In this document: positions 60,234 through 64,000 of the stretch, piece by piece
How positions within the stretch are numbered: the stretch's first letter is position 1
Layout of the letters: each line of letters starts with the position of its first letter
Source of the DNA: Corinectria fuckeliana
Taxonomy: Eukaryota; Ascomycota; Sordariomycetes; Hypocreales; Nectriaceae
Reading direction: 5' to 3'
Length of the DNA stretch: 64,000 bases
Assembly (NCBI GenBank): GCA_019137255.1
Contig: WPDH01000061.1
Coordinates: forward strand, 82,335-146,334
Position numbers and translations under genes: made by a program
Notes under the pieces: generated by a model
Told to the model about the DNA's origin: nothing
Database searches by the model: none
What the model saw: the letters and a program-made list of their open reading frames with translations, nothing else

Positions 60234-61607
60234 TTATACCGACTCGATTCGCTGCACTACGATAGCTGACGCTGCACCACCGCCGTTGCAGATTGCTGCC
60301 ACGCCGTACTCACCAGGCTTGAGCTGATGCAGTAGAGTCGTCAGGATTCGCGAGCCCGAGCTGCCCAGAGCATGTCCGAGCGAGATGGCGCCTCCGAGAG
60401 GGTTGACGTTGGCATCCTCCAGTCCGAGGACCTTTGCGTTGGCCAGGATCACAGCGGCAAAGGCCTCGTTGAACTCCCAGTGGGCGACCTGGTCCTTGGT
60501 GATTCCCGCGCGCTCGAGAGCAATGGGCACCGCCTTTGAAGGCGCAATGGGGAAGTCTATCGGGCTCGTGGCGGCGTCGGCGTAGCCGCAGATCTTGGCC
60601 AGGACGCGAGAGCTGCCGCCGTACTCCTGCGCAATGGCCTTGTTGCCGAGGACTAGAGCGCTTGCACCGTCGTTGAAGGTCGACGAGTTCGCCGCCGTGA
60701 CAGTGCCGGATCCGTCCCGGACGAAGGCGGGCTTGAGGGTGTGGACCTTGTCGAACTTGACGTCCATGAAGCCCTCATCCGTATCGACGACGACGTCGCC
60801 CTTGCGGCTCTTGACGGTGACGGGGGCAATCTCGTCGGCGAATGCCTTCTCCGCCCAAGCCTTCTGCGCGTTCCTGTACGACAGGATGGCGTACTCGTCT
60901 TGCTGCTCACGGGTGAGGCCGAACTTCTTGACCGTGTTCTCGGCGCAGTTGCCCATGTGGAACTGGTCGTAGACGTCGGTCAAGCCGTCCTTGATGAGGC
61001 CGTCCTCCATCTTGACGTGCCCGAACGCGGGGAGCCCGCTAGCGCGCGACACGTAGTACGGCACCCGCGACATGTTCTCCATTCCACCAGCGACCTGCGC
61101 CTCGGCTAGGCCAAGCTGGATGTTCTGGGCAGCCAAGACCACCGACTTGAGCCCAGAAGCGCACACCTTATTGATGGTGGTGGCCTCGACCGACTCGGGC
61201 AGGCCGGCGAAGATGGCGGCCTGGCGAGCGGGCGCCTGGCCCACCGAGGCCTGAAGGACGTTGCCCATGTAGACATCGGTGATCTTCTCCACGGGAACCC
61301 CGGACTTTTCGACGGCGGACTTGATGGCGATGGCGCCGAGCCTGGGGGCCGAGACAGTCAGGAGGGCACCATTGAACTGCGACTCCAGTCAGCGAGAAGG
61401 TCGAGAAGAAAGATGGCACGCAAAACGAGGACGGGGTGGGTTGTGTACCTTGCCGGTGGGAGTTCTGGCGGCGCTCAGAATATACGCATCCTGAAGCTCT
61501 TTGCGAACGGCAGGGCTGGTGGAGAAGTGTCGAGTCGGGTTCACATGCACATGGCCAGCGACTTGCGCCAGCCGGCTGACGGATCGGAGCTGGGACGAGA
61601 CGGGCAT
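60234..61607 (-). CDS. Mitochondrial acetyl-CoA acetyltransferase (acetoacetyl-CoA thiolase)
   Basis: This thiolase interconverts two acetyl-CoA with acetoacetyl-CoA plus CoA, for isoleucine and ketone-body catabolism in mitochondria. Two exons (61607-61449, 61376-60234) give 433 residues. The N-terminal about 35 residues, rich in Arg, Ser and His (RSVSRLAQVAGHVHV...RHFSTS), are a mitochondrial presequence, which separates this gene from the cytosolic ERG10. The nucleophile lies in NKVCASGLKS (about Cys125). The second active-site motif is GGAISLGHALGSSG (about His388), and the C-terminal CNGGGAAS holds the acid/base Cys (about 416). The start is the first in-frame ATG. Confidence 0.93.
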
Positions 61608-62154
61608 TTTTGGAGGAGAGGAGAGGAGAAGCAAAGGGAGGAAGAGTAGAAGAGTTTGAACAGACTTGGTATGCCGGAATGACTAGATGGACAATCGATC
61701 AAGCCGCCATCCACGGATTAATACGACAGCCTGCCTCGGGTATTTAGTGACGGCCAGGACCCTTTGGCTCGGTCCTCTTCGGCTTCCAGCGGGGGTGGTT
61801 CCGAGAGAAGTGGCGGCCCCAACCTTCTGTGCCGAGCCATCTCCGGGGCCGGCAAGCCGGTTCAACCTGTTAGGCTTAAGTAGATAGGCCTACAACCTTA
61901 ACTAGAATGGATCTCGAGCCGCCCACGCGCTTCGCTCGCCGTTACATGAGCCACAAAACACCCTTGGTTGGGGCGGCCATCGTGCAGCGTTTGCCATGCG
62001 TTCCAGGAGGGTTGAGATGCTGCCTGCGGATCCTCTGCGATGGCTTGGTGCCTCCGCTGTCATGCTGAGTGGCGGTGACATGACACCCAGTTCTCTCTCT
62101 CTCCAGGCAGCATGTGACATCTGCAATAGGGAACGGCCATAATGGCGTCACGTG
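61608..62154. other. Thiolase upstream region bordering AT-rich DNA
   Basis: This has normal base composition and probably contains the thiolase promoter; composition changes sharply near 62155. No gene is seen. Confidence 0.55.
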
Positions 62155-64000
62155 CTTAGCCTACTTGTTAGATATATAATTGTTTGTAAGTGGGCTTAAC
62201 AGGCTGGATTTTAAGCGATTTAATTATAAAAAAATTAAAATAATAATAAAGCCTAGTAATATTATTATAAAATCTTAGCTGTTAGATTATTAGCTAAACT
62301 AGCTTAGGCTTACTTAAGGTTTAATTAGCTTTTTAAGACTATTATAAATTTTATATAAACTAGTAGATTAAAGTATAACTAAAATTATAATAAAAAGTTA
62401 AGTAAAAAGTTAAGCTATTAACTGTTAAATAAGATATAGCTATTTATATAAGAAAGTTAAATTTCTTAAAGTAAATAACAGTAAAGCTTTTAGAGGTTTT
62501 AAGTAATTAAAAGGTTTTAAAGTAAGTCTTAATAACTAATAGATAGCTTATTAGATAAAGGAGAAAAAGTAGGTTAAATTAATATATTTTATATAATAAT
62601 TAGTTAAAATCTAAGTGCTTAAATATCTACTTAATATTTAGATATAATATAATAAGCTAGCTTTTAGGTAGCTATAAGAAGATACTAAAAGAGATTAGTA
62701 TTAATAAAGCTAAAAAAGAAAAAAAAGAGAAAGTAAAGCTTTTTACCTATTTAACTTAAATACTTATATAAGCTGTTAACTAACTTAGTAGTTAGACTTT
62801 ATTACCTCTTAGTAAATAACTTTTTTATTTAGCTTAAGCTAAGTAAAGCTTAAACTATAATATACTTTTTTTTACTAGGAAAAATAAATCCTCTTAGAAA
62901 GTTAGCTAATAAGTAATCTTAATTATTAATACTACTACTCTATTAGTTATAGCTAGCTGTGTATTATATATATATAAGTAGTTAATATAAGAGTTAGTTA
63001 ATTAGAGTAAGATAAAAAGTTTTAAAGTAGGTATTTATATATTATAAGACTTTAACTTAGTAAGTAGTTATAAACTGCTTACTAAGATTACTAAGTAATC
63101 TTACTTAGTAGCTTTTATACTCTTAGTATACTTTACTTAGCTTAGTACTAGTTTCTTTTAAGGCTAGTCTTTTAGGCTATAAGCTTATTTTCTTATAATT
63201 ATTCTCTTCTTAAGCTATTTAGTTTTTAAATATATAAGTTTATTTTTAGTTATTATAATTAATATTATTTTATTATTATTATATTACTATTATAAACCAC
63301 CTTAAAAAGAAACTTAAGTACTAATACTAGGCTCTTACTATAATTACTATAAGCACTTAGAGGGTTAGCCTTAAAAGAGTAAGATTAATTTATATATAAG
63401 TTATTTATTTTACTATAGTTTATAATATAAAAGCTTATCACACCTTAACAGCTCCTAGTAGTAAGCCTTAAGGTATTATATAAGCACTTATATTAGAATA
63501 GACTTAAAACCTATATATAGTAGTAAGAGCTTATAAAGTTATACCTGCTTGCCTACTAAAGATAAAGCTAGCTATCCCCCCTCTTAATATCTATCTTAAC
63601 AAACTAGCCGCCTAATTTTATAGTTATACTAAGAGATAAGATACTACTTAGCTTATTAGGGTTATTACTATTATAACTTTAAGGTAGATTTACTATAAGT
63701 AGTAGTAAAAACTATAATAGTAACTATAGTAAGAAGTTAAAGATTAGCTTAAAAGCTAGCTTTCTTATAAAGAGTATAAACTAATATTAGTAGTAATAAA
63801 AGCTTACACTCTTTTTAAATAAACTATATAGTAAACCTAACTCTAAGATAAAGTAAGAGAGTACTAAAAGACTAATTAACTTAAACTAGCTAAAGCTTAC
63901 CCTCTTACTAATAATAAAAGAGTATTACACTTATACTAAGACCTTAATAAATATTAAAGCTTAATACTTATATAGCTATAAACAGGAAAAATTAGTCTTA
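62155..64000. repeat. Extremely AT-rich, RIP-like block
   Basis: From about 62155 to the window end the DNA is dominated by A, T and TpA steps, with stops in every frame. CpG is almost absent (isolated cases near 62215 and 63609). This matches repeat DNA mutated by repeat-induced point mutation in ascomycetes, where CpA becomes TpA. No transposon protein can be read through the mutations. Whether it is a dispersed island, a subtelomere or the edge of a centromere cannot be told because it runs off the window. Confidence 0.8.

Noticed and set aside
62155..64000. AT-rich block considered as a centromere or mitochondrial insert
   Set aside because: Too short to judge and truncated by the window; CpG loss and TpA excess are adequately explained by RIP.

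Overview
The window is nuclear DNA of a filamentous ascomycete, most likely a sordariomycete. Genes carry short GT..AG introns, often with a CTAAC or CTGAC branch site. Recognisable fungal families include an AreB/ASD-4 GATA factor, a divergent histone H4, a SUN-family wall protein and UTP21. The last 1.85 kb is an extremely AT-rich block nearly free of CpG, as expected of RIP-mutated repeat DNA. I cannot name the species. I rebuilt exons by hand from splice signals, reading phase and family knowledge; nothing was aligned to a database.

Layout. 2.2-8 kb: AreB-like GATA regulator (+), histone H4 variant (+), membrane-linked GNAT acetyltransferase (-). 8-12.7 kb: no supported gene. 12.7-13.4 kb: small beta-carbonic anhydrase (+). 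13.7-21.6 kb: an accessory-looking stretch with a decayed ABCG transporter (-), an 18-exon divergent GMP synthase (-), a decayed multi-zinc-module gene (+) and a DHA2-type MFS transporter (-). 22.3-23.4 kb: MOSC-domain protein (+). 23.4-36.1 kb: a 12.7-kb gap between two converging 3' ends. In it I find one candidate gene, a 52-residue Cys-rich protein (-) with a TATA box and a 5'UTR intron, plus many simple repeats.

36.1-41.2 kb: VIP1-type PPIP5K (-). 42.5 kb: a 249-bp TIR element with TA target-site duplication. 43.2-46.5 kb: UTP21 (+). 46.9-47.6 kb: TVP15-like Golgi protein (-). 48.1-50.7 kb: mitochondrial MEF2 (+). 51.3-52.2 kb: secreted cupin (-). 55.3-57.0 kb: SUN-family GPI protein (+). 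57.9-59.7 kb: CSN12-like PCI protein (-). 60.2-61.6 kb: mitochondrial acetoacetyl-CoA thiolase (-). 62.15-64 kb: AT-rich block.

Most genes are unlinked housekeeping functions: ribosome biogenesis, mitochondrial translation, inositol pyrophosphate metabolism, cell wall, thiolysis. The parts that depart from that pattern are the H4 variant, the intron-rich GMP synthase with two nearby pseudogenes and an exporter, the gene-poor 23-36 kb interval with its micro-gene, the MITE and the AT-rich end. No rRNA, tRNA or CRISPR array was recognised by eye.
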